Below are positions 1-6,664 of a stretch of 7,344 bases of DNA, piece by piece (the first letter of the stretch is position 1; each line of letters opens with the position of its first letter). Source of the stretch: Candidatus Blautia equi (GTDB lineage: Bacteria; Bacillota; Clostridia; Lachnospirales; Lachnospiraceae); assembly GCA_018064695.1 (NCBI GenBank), contig JAGHUU010000174.1, positions 1-7,344 on the forward strand. Reading direction: 5' to 3'. Position numbers and translations under genes: made by a program. The notes beneath the pieces were generated by a model. That model ran no database searches, was not told where the DNA came from, and was given only the letters and a program-made list of their open reading frames with translations.

Positions 1-161
1 CGGCCTGCGGCCTGCAGTTCTCTGGTTGGATTGTTCTCGGTGAATACCAGACGTTCATCATCGCCGCCCGGAACACCGCTGGTCATGGTGGAGGCGTCGC
101 CGAGGAGTACATACTGGCGGAGGTCGCCGCACATGATCTCGTGATAGAGACGGCCTAAAGC
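1..161 (-). pseudogene. In-frame continuation of the GH9 gene past the TAG, running off the left edge
   Basis: Directly after the TAG at 162-164 the same minus-strand frame stays open for 53 codons to the window edge. It reads ALGRLYHEIM, then LRQYVLLGDAS, then DERLVFTENNP. This is typical of the GH9 catalytic domain that should follow HGALSVVGGY, so the gene is a single reading frame interrupted by one amber codon, with no shift of frame. One base change (for example AAG or CAG to TAG) would explain it. Possible explanations are a nonsense mutation (pseudogene), an assembly or sequencing error, or readthrough. The LysR gene in this window ends in TAG just before its terminator, so TAG does serve as a normal stop here. 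The rest of the gene lies outside the window. Confidence 0.8.
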
Positions 162-1721
162 CTAGTAACCGCCAACAACGGAGAGAGCACCGTGCTCTAC
201 CTGCTGAAGAACGTCGTTCTTGCCGTCAGGCTGGTGGATCTCCACGATGTGGTTTTGCTGGTCGATGGTGGTCTCATCCACATAGGCATCGAATTCCTCA
301 AAGGCAGCTGCCAGCTTATACATTTCTCCGGTCTGGGACTCAATGCGGAGGTCGAAGTCACCGGCATCGTGCCAGCCGCCGGCGTTCAGGCCTTCAATGT
401 GGTCTCCGGCGTTGTATTTTGTCATGTTGTCGGCACACTGAGCGGCGCCGTCAAACTGCTCGTAATCGGAAGGAGCCATGCGGGCATCGTCGTGGTGGCA
501 GTGGCCGTGCCATACACGGTATTTTTCATTGACGCGCATGTGGCACATCTGAACAGGGAGGAAGTACTCCAGTACAGGCTGCCATACGCCGCGGTCATAA
601 ACATCTTTGCTGATGCGGAAATTTCCGGAAATGTGGTCGCCGTAGGTTACGATATAAATGCCTTCCTCTGTAACATCAGAGAAGTCGCATACCAGATAGT
701 TGTAGCGAAGGAAATTGCCCCATTCTGTGGAAGGGAGCTCTTTCACATCCTGATAGCCCTCGGTGGTGAGCTTTTTCAGCATCACTTTGGAGCGGCTCTC
801 GTCCCTTGCATCCAGCTCAACAACAGCCTTCTTTGGCTGATCCGGATGGTAGCCGATCTGGGAGACCTGAACTACAGGGGCGTAGCACCAGGATTCATCC
901 ACGTTTGGACGGATGGTCCAGTGGATGGCGTTTTTAGTCTTGTTCTGCGGAATCTCACTGCTCAGCACAAACCAGCCGTTGTTGTGGTTCAGGCGTCCGT
1001 CATATAATTTCAACTCGGCATCCTCGGATTTTACGGTGAAACGGCTGAGAGCGTCGTCCGGGCGTACGGTAAAGGAATGGCCGCAGGCATACGGAAGAGA
1101 TACCAGGTCGTCCGCACGGATAGGGCTGTAGCCTTTGTTGTAGCCGGCCAGGCGTTCGCGGTCGGCTTTGGCATCGGAGATCGGTTTCATTTTGCCGGTG
1201 TGGGCATAGTTGCCGGACTGGATCTTAGTAGGACCGTTTGGCTGAACCGGGAAGATGCCGCTTCTGTCATCCATCATCCATGGTTTGCCAAAGAGTTCAC
1301 CCGGGAAGAGCTCCAGATTGAAGCAGAGCTTGCCGGCAAATTCCGGGGCGATGGGGCGGTCAAGGTTTACCACGATATCGATCACATCACCGGATCCGGT
1401 TACGATCACATCATAGTTGAATTCAAAATCCGGATAGATGATAGGGTTGAAGCCGTGGAGATGTGCCTGCATGTCAGGATAGGAGAGGGTGGTAGTGATC
1501 TGGTTTTTCTCATGATCTACCACACGGTTCTGTTGTTTTGGGACAGGCTGCCACTGGCCCGGGGTCTGCTCAAAGCGGACATCGCCGTTTGTGGCTACAC
1601 GTTTTCCATGCATCAGTATGCTGACACCGGACTGATGGCCGGCCGGATAGATATCATCAAATACCATGATATTTACGCCGTGATCTTCAAAATAATTCTT
1701 TTTATTTAACTGAAAAGCCAT
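162..1721 (-). CDS. Glycoside hydrolase family 9 protein, cut short by an in-frame TAG
   Basis: This is the first 519 codons of a GH9 (endoglucanase/cellodextrinase type) enzyme that would hydrolyse beta-1,4-glucans or their oligosaccharides. Residues 1-280 form a beta-rich N-terminal region I cannot name. Residues about 284-372, beginning QVSQIGYHP, match the Ig-like CelD_N domain that precedes GH9 catalytic domains. The catalytic domain then begins, with the family motif GGWHDAGDFD; D452 and D455 of DAGD correspond to the base/nucleophile-water aspartates. The general-acid Glu lies near the C terminus and is not in this ORF. There is no signal peptide, so the enzyme is probably cytoplasmic and acts on imported oligosaccharides. 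The ATG at 1719-1721 is preceded by an AGAGGGAG ribosome binding site about 7 bases upstream. A TATACT box on the minus strand (1755-1760) is a weak promoter candidate without a good -35. As the ORF stands, the product lacks most of the catalytic domain and would be inactive. The family call is firm; the substrate is not known. Confidence 0.88.
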   Translation of the reverse strand: MAFQLNKKNYFEDHGVNIMVFDDIYPAGHQSGVSILMHGKRVATNGDVRFEQTPGQWQPVPKQQNRVVDHEKNQITTTLSYPDMQAHLHGFNPIIYPDFEFNYDVIVTGSGDVIDIVVNLDRPIAPEFAGKLCFNLELFPGELFGKPWMMDDRSGIFPVQPNGPTKIQSGNYAHTGKMKPISDAKADRERLAGYNKGYSPIRADDLVSLPYACGHSFTVRPDDALSRFTVKSEDAELKLYDGRLNHNNGWFVLSSEIPQNKTKNAIHWTIRPNVDESWCYAPVVQVSQIGYHPDQPKKAVVELDARDESRSKVMLKKLTTEGYQDVKELPSTEWGNFLRYNYLVCDFSDVTEEGIYIVTYGDHISGNFRISKDVYDRGVWQPVLEYFLPVQMCHMRVNEKYRVWHGHCHHDDARMAPSDYEQFDGAAQCADNMTKYNAGDHIEGLNAGGWHDAGDFDLRIESQTGEMYKLAAAFEEFDAYVDETTIDQQNHIVEIHQPDGKNDVLQQVEHGALSVVGGY

Positions 1722-1878
1722 GGTGATTCTCCCTCTTACGTATTAGATAAGTCCAGTATATCAATTCGGAAGATAGATTTATACCTGTTTTTTCAGCCGA
1801 TATGGGGAGATTTTGCCTTGCATATAAAGACAAAAAGCAGGAATAATTTATCAAAATACGGGAATTTTTGCGGATATA

Positions 1879-1908
1879 TTGACAAAAAAATCACATGCTT
1901 TATATAAT
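1879..1908 (+). promoter_or_regulatory. Strong sigma-A promoter of the flavin reductase gene
   Basis: A perfect -35 TTGACA (1879-1884) and a perfect -10 TATAAT (1903-1908) are separated by 18 bases. Transcription should begin near 1914-1916, about 35 bases before the ATG at 1949. This rules out the in-frame ATG at 1895, which lies inside the promoter, as the start codon. Confidence 0.88.
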
Positions 1909-1948
1909 GAAAATGCGCAACAAATATACTATGAAAGGAGAAACAAAC

Positions 1949-4309
1949 ATGAGAAACAAAAAGTATCTGGCAATCGTCAGTGCAGCAGCACTGACCCTTT
2001 CCGCAGCAAGCACTGCTATGGCATACGTTCCTGGAACCTATACCGGAGAAGCAGATGGCTTTGGCGGAAAAGTTACTGTAACCGTTACTGTTGATGAAGA
2101 GAGCATCACAGAGGCAGTGGTTGCAGGCGAAAGTGAAACACCTGAGATCGGCGGAGCAGCTCTTGAGGAGCTTGGCGCACAGATCGTAGCAGCACAGAGT
2201 GCTGACATCGACGGCGTAGCCGGCGCATCCCTTACTTCCGGCGGTGCAAAAGAGGCAGCTGCAGCTGCACTTGCACAGGCAGCAGGTGAGGCAGAGGAAG
2301 AGACTGCTGAGGCAGCAGACGCTTCCGCAGTATCCGGAACCTTTACCGGATCTTCTATCGGTATGCAGGGACCTGTTACCGTAACCATGACCGTTGACAA
2401 CGGTACTATCACAGCAGTAGAACTTACCGAGTGCAAAGAGACTCCTGCAGTTGCTTCCGTAGCAATGGAGAGAATTCCTGCACAGATGGTAGAGCATCAG
2501 ACCATCGAGGTTGATACCGTTACAGGTGCAACCCTTTGCTCCAACGCAATCATGCGTGCAGCAAAAGCAGCAGCTGAGGAAGCTGGTCTTGATGTAGAGG
2601 CTCTCAAAGCTAACGCATACCATGCAGAGGCTGGTGAGGACGAAGTATATGATACAGACGTACTGGTAATCGGTGCCGGCGGCGCTGGTTTCTCTTCTGC
2701 AATTACTGCAGCACAGGGCGGCGCATCTGTAATCATGCTGGAGAAGAGCTCCGTTTGCGGTGGAAACACCCTGATGCAGGGTGGTGCATTCAACACCAAC
2801 GACCCTGATGCTCAGGCACTCAGAATCACAACCGTAGCTGAGTACAATCAGCTGCAGGATTTCCTGGCTCTTTCCAAAGAGGATGAGGCACTTCACTTTG
2901 ATCAGTTCCCGGAGTGGGCTGAGGTACTGGATGCCCTTCAGGCAGACATCACCGCTTTCCTTGCAGAGAACGAAGGAAAAGAGGCCGGTGTAGACCTTCC
3001 GGGTTATGACTCCACTTATCTTCATATGTGGCACATCTATGTTGGTGGTCTTCGTGAGCTTATGGACGGAACCTGGACCGCTTCCAACATTGATCTTGCT
3101 ACCGCACTTGCTGACAACGCACTTGAGACCTATGAGTGGTGTGTAGACTCCTTAGGTATCGAGGGTGAGTACGGCGAGGACTTAGGTGATGGCCTTTACA
3201 CCGTACTTGGCGCTATGTGGCCACGTACCCACAGATTCATGACCTCCACTCCACTGATCGATGTATTAAGAAAAGATGCAGAGGATCTTGGTGTTCAGGT
3301 TTATACCGAGACTGCAGCTAAGACTCTCCTGGTTGATGAGAACGGTGCTGTAGTTGGTGCTGAGGCTGAGAAAGCTGACGGTACCAAAGTGACTGTAAAT
3401 GCTAAAGCAGTTATTCTTGCCTGCGGTGGTTACGGTGCTAACGCTCCTATGGCAAAAGAGTATGATAACTACTGGGGTGACAACCTTTCCGATACCACTC
3501 TTACCACCAACGTTGGAACCAACACCGGTGACGGTATCACCATGGCAATCGCAGTAGGCGCTGATACTACCGGTCTTGATGTAGTACAGCTGATGCCATC
3601 TTCCTCCCCAATCAAAGGTACCATGACTGACGGTATCTGGGCAGATGCTTCCCAGCAGATCTGGATCGACAAAGATGGTAACCGTTTTGTAAACGAGTAC
3701 GCTGAGCGTGACGTTCTGGCTTCTTCCTCCCTGGCACTTGAGGATGGTATCTTCTATATCATCTACTCCGGTATGGTTGATCCTGAGACCGGTATGTGCG
3801 AGGGTGCTGATTACACCCAGTCCCTGTTCGGAAACACCATCGAGAACATGGTAAACAACGGACATATCTGGTATGGAAGCACTCTGGCTGAGCTTGCTGA
3901 AGCATCCGCTACCTCCGCTGGCGGCGCTTGCCCTGCATTCTCCGAGGAGGCTCTCAGAAACACCATCGAGAAATACAACAGCTATGTAGATGCTCAGGAA
4001 GATCCTGACTTTGGCAAGGGCGTTATCTCCGGTAAAGTTGACATCGAGGGCATCGAGGCTAACCCAGAGGTTGGTTTCGCAATCTCCCCACGTAAAGCTT
4101 CTATCCATCACACCATGGGTGGTGTAACCATCGACACCAACGCAGCAGTTCTTGACACTGAGGGCAACCCAATTGCAGGTCTGTTTGCAGCAGGTGAGGT
4201 TACCGGTGGTATCCACGCAGGAAACCGTCTTGGCGGAAACGCTGTAGCTGATATCTTTACCTTCGGTCATGTAGCAGGCGCAAGCGCAGCTGCTTACATC
4301 GCTGAGTAA
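1949..4309 (+). CDS. Secreted FMN/FAD-dependent reductase (fumarate reductase-like flavoprotein, two FMN-binding domains)
   Basis: This 786-residue precursor probably reduces a small organic acceptor outside the membrane as a terminal respiratory step. Residues 1-25 are a Sec signal peptide: basic MRNKK start, hydrophobic core, and AMA before Y26, with no lipobox. Two tandem FMN-binding domains follow, about 26-107 and 129-210. Their flavinylation motifs are DGVAGAS (D88-S94) and DTVTGAT (D189-T195), presumably modified by ApbE, which is not in this window. An Ala/Glu-rich linker joins them. The FAD domain starts at about 235 with GAGGAG (242-247). Residues matching the Shewanella flavocytochrome c active site are the catalytic acid R587 (in NEYAERD), H721 (in HHTMGG) and R760 (in NRLGG). 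The other substrate His is replaced by M549 (in QLMPSS), so fumarate is doubtful. The haem domain of the Shewanella enzyme is absent. I chose the ATG at 1949 because AAAGGAG (1934-1940) lies 8 bases upstream and the signal peptide begins there. Codon use is strongly biased (GGT, GCT, AAC, ATC), unlike the neighbours, which suggests high expression. The gene appears monocistronic. The substrate is unknown; urocanate- or acrylate-type acceptors are alternatives. Confidence 0.92.
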   Translation: MRNKKYLAIVSAAALTLSAASTAMAYVPGTYTGEADGFGGKVTVTVTVDEESITEAVVAGESETPEIGGAALEELGAQIVAAQSADIDGVAGASLTSGGAKEAAAAALAQAAGEAEEETAEAADASAVSGTFTGSSIGMQGPVTVTMTVDNGTITAVELTECKETPAVASVAMERIPAQMVEHQTIEVDTVTGATLCSNAIMRAAKAAAEEAGLDVEALKANAYHAEAGEDEVYDTDVLVIGAGGAGFSSAITAAQGGASVIMLEKSSVCGGNTLMQGGAFNTNDPDAQALRITTVAEYNQLQDFLALSKEDEALHFDQFPEWAEVLDALQADITAFLAENEGKEAGVDLPGYDSTYLHMWHIYVGGLRELMDGTWTASNIDLATALADNALETYEWCVDSLGIEGEYGEDLGDGLYTVLGAMWPRTHRFMTSTPLIDVLRKDAEDLGVQVYTETAAKTLLVDENGAVVGAEAEKADGTKVTVNAKAVILACGGYGANAPMAKEYDNYWGDNLSDTTLTTNVGTNTGDGITMAIAVGADTTGLDVVQLMPSSSPIKGTMTDGIWADASQQIWIDKDGNRFVNEYAERDVLASSSLALEDGIFYIIYSGMVDPETGMCEGADYTQSLFGNTIENMVNNGHIWYGSTLAELAEASATSAGGACPAFSEEALRNTIEKYNSYVDAQEDPDFGKGVISGKVDIEGIEANPEVGFAISPRKASIHHTMGGVTIDTNAAVLDTEGNPIAGLFAAGEVTGGIHAGNRLGGNAVADIFTFGHVAGASAAAYIAE

Positions 4310-4343
4310 TTCTTTGGTTTTCAGCTCTGATATGAAATAATGG

Positions 4344-4389
4344 AATGCCGCATGAGCTTTTTATGGCCCATGCGGCATTTTTGTTTCTT
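4344..4389 (+). terminator. Rho-independent terminator after the reductase gene
   Basis: A perfect 11-bp stem, AATGCCGCATG (4344-4354) pairing with CATGCGGCATT (4369-4379), encloses a 14-base loop and runs into a T-rich tract (TTTTTGTTTCTT). It lies 35 bases after the stop codon and separates the reductase from the LysR gene. Confidence 0.92.
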
Positions 4390-4416
4390 GCATTCCCGGG
4401 GGAATGACGATAGAAT
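4388..4416 (+). promoter_or_regulatory. Candidate promoter of the LysR gene
   Basis: TTGCAT (4388-4393) and TAGAAT (4411-4416) are separated by 17 bases. A second TAGAAT at 4423-4428 is an alternative -10. The -35 box overlaps the tail of the preceding terminator. An inverted repeat sits in the spacer, so binding there would be expected to affect initiation. Confidence 0.5.
4391..4406. promoter_or_regulatory. Inverted repeat in the LysR promoter, candidate operator
   Basis: CATTCCC (4391-4397), two bases, then GGGAATG (4400-4406) form a perfect 7-bp inverted repeat inside the -35/-10 spacer. LysR-type regulators commonly repress their own gene from such sites, so autoregulation is a reasonable inference. 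The binding protein is not shown by the sequence. Confidence 0.4.
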
Positions 4417-4470
4417 GATCGGTAGAATCATATATTTTTGAGAGGCATGACAGGAGATAGAAGATAGAAT

Positions 4471-5418
4471 ATGGAACTTCGGCAGATTCAGTATATGGTG
4501 GCCTGCGCCAGAACACAGTCCTTCAGCAAGGCGGCGGAGCTTTTGTTCACCACCCAGTCCAATGTGAGCAAGACTATAGCGGCGCTGGAGAACGAGCTTG
4601 GGCAGAAATTGTTTGACCGCAAACAGAGGGGGATCACCCTGACTCCTAAGGGGCGTCAGGTATATCAGCATGCCCTCAGTATGCTGGAGTGCAGCAGCAA
4701 GATCCAGGAGTGCGCGGAGGAAGAGTGCACCGAGGAGCTGCATGTTTCCTTCCAGAACAGCGACTGGTTTGCAGCGGCCTTCTGCGAGTTTTTTATCCGC
4801 CACGGCGGGGAGGGACGGCGCTTTTATATGAACAGCGCGGCGGTGGATGAGATTCTCCGGCCCCTTTCCGGCGGGCTGGACCAGATGGGATTTGCCTGCA
4901 TGGAGGAGGAGCATATTGAGAAGCTCCGGGGCTTCTTCAGGAACAATCATATTGGATTTATTGTGCTTAAGAAGGCCGGAACTGCGCTGCATTACGGCAC
5001 AAATCTGTCTTTGAAGCAGAGGATAGAGGAGCTTTTGCTGCGTCAGGCGGAGGGGGTGGATGCTTCCGAGGAAGCGGCTGAGAGGAATGTCATTGAGGTT
5101 CCGCTGATCCAGGGGCTGGATGATGAGTATTCCGGGCTTTCCTTCCGAAAGGGAAAGGCATCGAGCCTGAAGCCAAAGGTGCTGATCACCACGAACAGCG
5201 ATTTTATTACCAGGGAGATCCTTGCCAGAACGGAGCTATGTACCATAAGCCCGGAGCTTCCGGGGCATGGGGACAGCCCCGCCGGAGAGGACACGCTGGT
5301 GCTCTCTGAAGAGGAACAGAATATTTTATACATCTGTATGTTCCGAAACGATATGGAACTGGAGGCGCTGCCTAAGGAATTTCTGACATTTATCCGGCAG
5401 TATATGGATGCAGAATAG
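4471..5418 (+). CDS. LysR-family transcriptional regulator
   Basis: This 315-residue protein is the usual LysR length. Residues 1-65 are the winged helix-turn-helix DNA-binding domain: MELRQIQYMVACA, then SFSKAAELLFTTQSNVSKTI, then LENELGQKLFDR and the wing residues GITLTPKGR. A linker helix follows to about residue 90. The remainder is the effector-binding domain, which is divergent and not clearly assignable to a known ligand class; the segment TTNSDFITREILARTELCTI resembles the second half of that domain. AGGAG (4452-4456) is the best ribosome binding site, with a long 14-base gap to the ATG. The gene is the immediate downstream neighbour of the secreted reductase but has its own candidate promoter and terminators on both sides. 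It may sense the reductase substrate or product, which is an inference from position only. It could instead control the permease operon downstream. The LysR call is firm; the targets are unknown. Confidence 0.93.
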   Translation: MELRQIQYMVACARTQSFSKAAELLFTTQSNVSKTIAALENELGQKLFDRKQRGITLTPKGRQVYQHALSMLECSSKIQECAEEECTEELHVSFQNSDWFAAAFCEFFIRHGGEGRRFYMNSAAVDEILRPLSGGLDQMGFACMEEEHIEKLRGFFRNNHIGFIVLKKAGTALHYGTNLSLKQRIEELLLRQAEGVDASEEAAERNVIEVPLIQGLDDEYSGLSFRKGKASSLKPKVLITTNSDFITREILARTELCTISPELPGHGDSPAGEDTLVLSEEEQNILYICMFRNDMELEALPKEFLTFIRQYMDAE

Positions 5419-5443
5419 TGTATAAAAAAACAGAACAGAATCT

Positions 5444-5473
5444 AAAAAGCCGGCCCTTGTGGCCGGCTTTTTT
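5444..5473 (+). terminator. Rho-independent terminator after the LysR gene
   Basis: AAAAAGCCGGCC (5444-5455) pairs perfectly with GGCCGGCTTTTT (5461-5472) around a 5-base loop and ends in six T. The flanking A and T runs mean it could also work for minus-strand transcription, but no minus-strand gene is nearby. Confidence 0.93.
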
Positions 5474-5498
5474 CGAGGGATTTTATATGGTTTTTCTT

Positions 5499-5533
5499 TG
5501 AATATTCCGAAATTGGTGGAGGCAGAATATTCA
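5499..5533. repeat. Paired GAATATTC palindromes
   Basis: The 8-base palindrome GAATATTC occurs at 5500-5507 and again at 5525-5532. With one flanking base each, TGAATATTC (5499-5507) and GAATATTCA (5525-5533) form a 9-bp inverted repeat around a 17-base loop. Centre spacing is 25 bases, about two and a half helical turns. It could be a regulator site or a weak hairpin; there is no T-run, so it is not a terminator. Confidence 0.4.
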
Positions 5534-5591
5534 GGATGACCTGCAGTTGCCTGCTGTCTATGTATGCCATTTTACACCATATTTCTGAACA

Positions 5592-5660
5592 CACAACCCT
5601 CCCCGGGGGATACAAGGTATTCCTATTAGGAATGGGTCTTATCCCCCCACCGGGGTTGTG
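5592..5660. repeat. Nested inverted repeats ahead of the permease operon
   Basis: Three nested arms are visible. The outer arms CACAACCC (5592-5599) and GGGTTGTG (5653-5660), middle arms GGGGGATA (5605-5612) and TATCCCCC (5640-5647), and inner arms ATTCCT (5619-5624) and AGGAAT (5628-5633) are all perfectly complementary. CCCCGG (5601-5606) could instead pair with CCGGGG (5650-5655), which would compete with the outer and middle stems. The right outer arm overlaps the candidate -35 of the permease promoter, so as DNA it would act as an operator-like element. If transcribed from upstream it would fold as a long hairpin. No known riboswitch class was recognised. Confidence 0.55.
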
Positions 5661-5684
5661 AGCCAGAAAAGCGGTTTTTATAAT
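5656..5684 (+). promoter_or_regulatory. Candidate promoter of the permease operon
   Basis: TTGTGA (5656-5661, four of six consensus bases) and a perfect TATAAT (5679-5684) are separated by 17 bases. Transcription would begin near 5690, leaving a short leader with the ribosome binding site at 5703-5709. This makes the in-frame GTG at 5658 an unlikely start codon. Confidence 0.6.
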
Positions 5685-5717
5685 GGGGTAAGAAACTCAC
5701 GGAAGGAGGGAGAAGAA

Positions 5718-6662
5718 ATGAACAGTTATGTATGGAAACGATTGCTGCAGCTGATCCCGATCCTGTTTGCCATCACATTTCTCTCCTTTGGAATGATGCG
5801 GCTTGCGGGAAGCGATGTCGTCATGCAGAAAATGGAGAATACCGGAACCATTGTCTCTCAGGAGGTGGTGGATGCGGCCAGAGCAGAGCTGGGGCTGGAC
5901 AGACCATTCCTTGTGCAGTACTTTGTATGGCTTGGAAAGCTGGTAAGGGGAGATATGGGAAACAGCTACGTTTCCGGAAAAGATGTTTTTTCCACCTTTC
6001 TCTCCAAGCTGCCTGCCACCCTGCTGCTGACGGTGGTATCCATCCTGCTTACCATAGTGGTGTCTATTCCTCTTGGTATTCTGGCTGCGGTGAAGCAGAA
6101 CCGGTTTACGGATTACTTTATTCGATTTATGAGCTTTGTGGGAAACAGTATGCCGAACTTCTTTGTATCCCTGGTGCTCATGTATTTCCTGGCTATTAAG
6201 CTGAAAATTTTTCCTGTGATCTCCTCCGGAGTTACCCTTAAGAGTGTTGCCATGCCCGCCCTCACTCTGGCCATAGCCATGTCTGCCAAGTATTTAAGAC
6301 AGGTACGCGCTACTGTGCTGGACGAGCTGAGTAAGGATTATGTGGTGGGGGCAAAAGCCCGCGGTGTACGCTTCTCTGTGACAATGATAAAGAGCGTTCT
6401 CCGTGCTTCTCTGGTCAGCATCGTCACCCTGCTGACTCTTTCTATAGGAAGTCTTCTGGGTGGAACCGCCATTGTGGAATCCATCTTTATGTGGGACGGT
6501 GTTGGAAAAATGGCGGTGGATGCCATCAATATGCGTGATTATCCCATCATTCAGGCCTATGTTATGTGGATGGCCATCATTTATGTCACCGTGAACCTGC
6601 TTACCGATCTTTCCTATCGCTGGCTGGATCCGAGAATTCGTCTGGGAGGTATGGAGCAGTGA
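5718..6662 (+). CDS. nikB: ABC transporter permease, NikB/DppB type (nickel or peptide import)
   Basis: This 314-residue integral membrane protein is full length for the DppB/OppB/NikB family. It would form one half of the inner-membrane channel of an importer for nickel (as a chelate) or small peptides. The N terminus MNSYVWKRLLQLIPIL leads into the first membrane helix, followed by an extracytoplasmic segment with the family pattern ELGLDRPFLVQYFVWLGKLV and GDMGNSY. Several further membrane helices follow. The cytoplasmic EAA-type loop that contacts the ATPase has GAKARG at 211-216. The C terminus ends LDPRIRLGG, as is typical. I chose the ATG at 5718 because AAGGAGG (5703-5709) sits 8 bases upstream and the protein begins like its relatives there. 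It is the first gene after the promoter, and the partner permease starts 2 bases after its stop. The permease family is certain; nickel rather than peptide is an inference, mainly from the NikC-like partner. Binding-protein and ATPase genes are not in the window. Confidence 0.9.
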   Translation: MNSYVWKRLLQLIPILFAITFLSFGMMRLAGSDVVMQKMENTGTIVSQEVVDAARAELGLDRPFLVQYFVWLGKLVRGDMGNSYVSGKDVFSTFLSKLPATLLLTVVSILLTIVVSIPLGILAAVKQNRFTDYFIRFMSFVGNSMPNFFVSLVLMYFLAIKLKIFPVISSGVTLKSVAMPALTLAIAMSAKYLRQVRATVLDELSKDYVVGAKARGVRFSVTMIKSVLRASLVSIVTLLTLSIGSLLGGTAIVESIFMWDGVGKMAVDAINMRDYPIIQAYVMWMAIIYVTVNLLTDLSYRWLDPRIRLGGMEQ

Positions 6663-6664
6663 GT

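Noticed and set aside
162..164. Pyrrolysine insertion or amber recoding at the GH9 TAG
   Set aside because: Known pyrrolysine use is centred on methylamine methyltransferases and has no link to GH9. TAG acts as the normal stop of the LysR gene here. A nonsense mutation or sequence error is simpler, so recoding is kept only as a test in the finding.
192..1709. Plus-strand open frames opposite the GH9 gene
   Set aside because: The minus strand has a contiguous GH9 protein with domain motifs and a good ribosome binding site; the plus-strand frames overlap in pieces and match nothing.
1895..1948. An 18-codon N-terminal extension of the reductase starting at ATG 1895
   Set aside because: This ATG lies between the -35 and -10 boxes of the promoter, has no ribosome binding site, and would bury the signal peptide.
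1793..3034. A 413-codon minus-strand open frame rich in Cys and Ser opposite the reductase gene
   Set aside because: It is a shadow of the strongly biased codons (GCA, GCT) of the reductase gene: low-complexity composition, no recognisable domain, and the plus strand has a clear family match, signal peptide and ribosome binding site.
3266..4270. A 334-codon minus-strand open frame opposite the FAD domain
   Set aside because: Same cause as above: mirrored codon bias, no domain resemblance, while the plus strand carries conserved active-site motifs throughout.
5536..5661. A 41-codon plus-strand frame (MTCSCLLSMYAIL start) ending exactly at the end of the nested inverted repeat
   Set aside because: The only ribosome-binding-like sequence (GGAGG, 5518-5522) is 13 bases away, no good upstream promoter was found, and the frame crosses the inverted repeat. 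A leader peptide cannot be excluded, but there is no positive support.
5658..5717. A 20-codon N-terminal extension of the first permease from GTG 5658
   Set aside because: It overlaps the candidate promoter and contains the ribosome binding site of the ATG at 5718; the extra residues do not look like the family N terminus.
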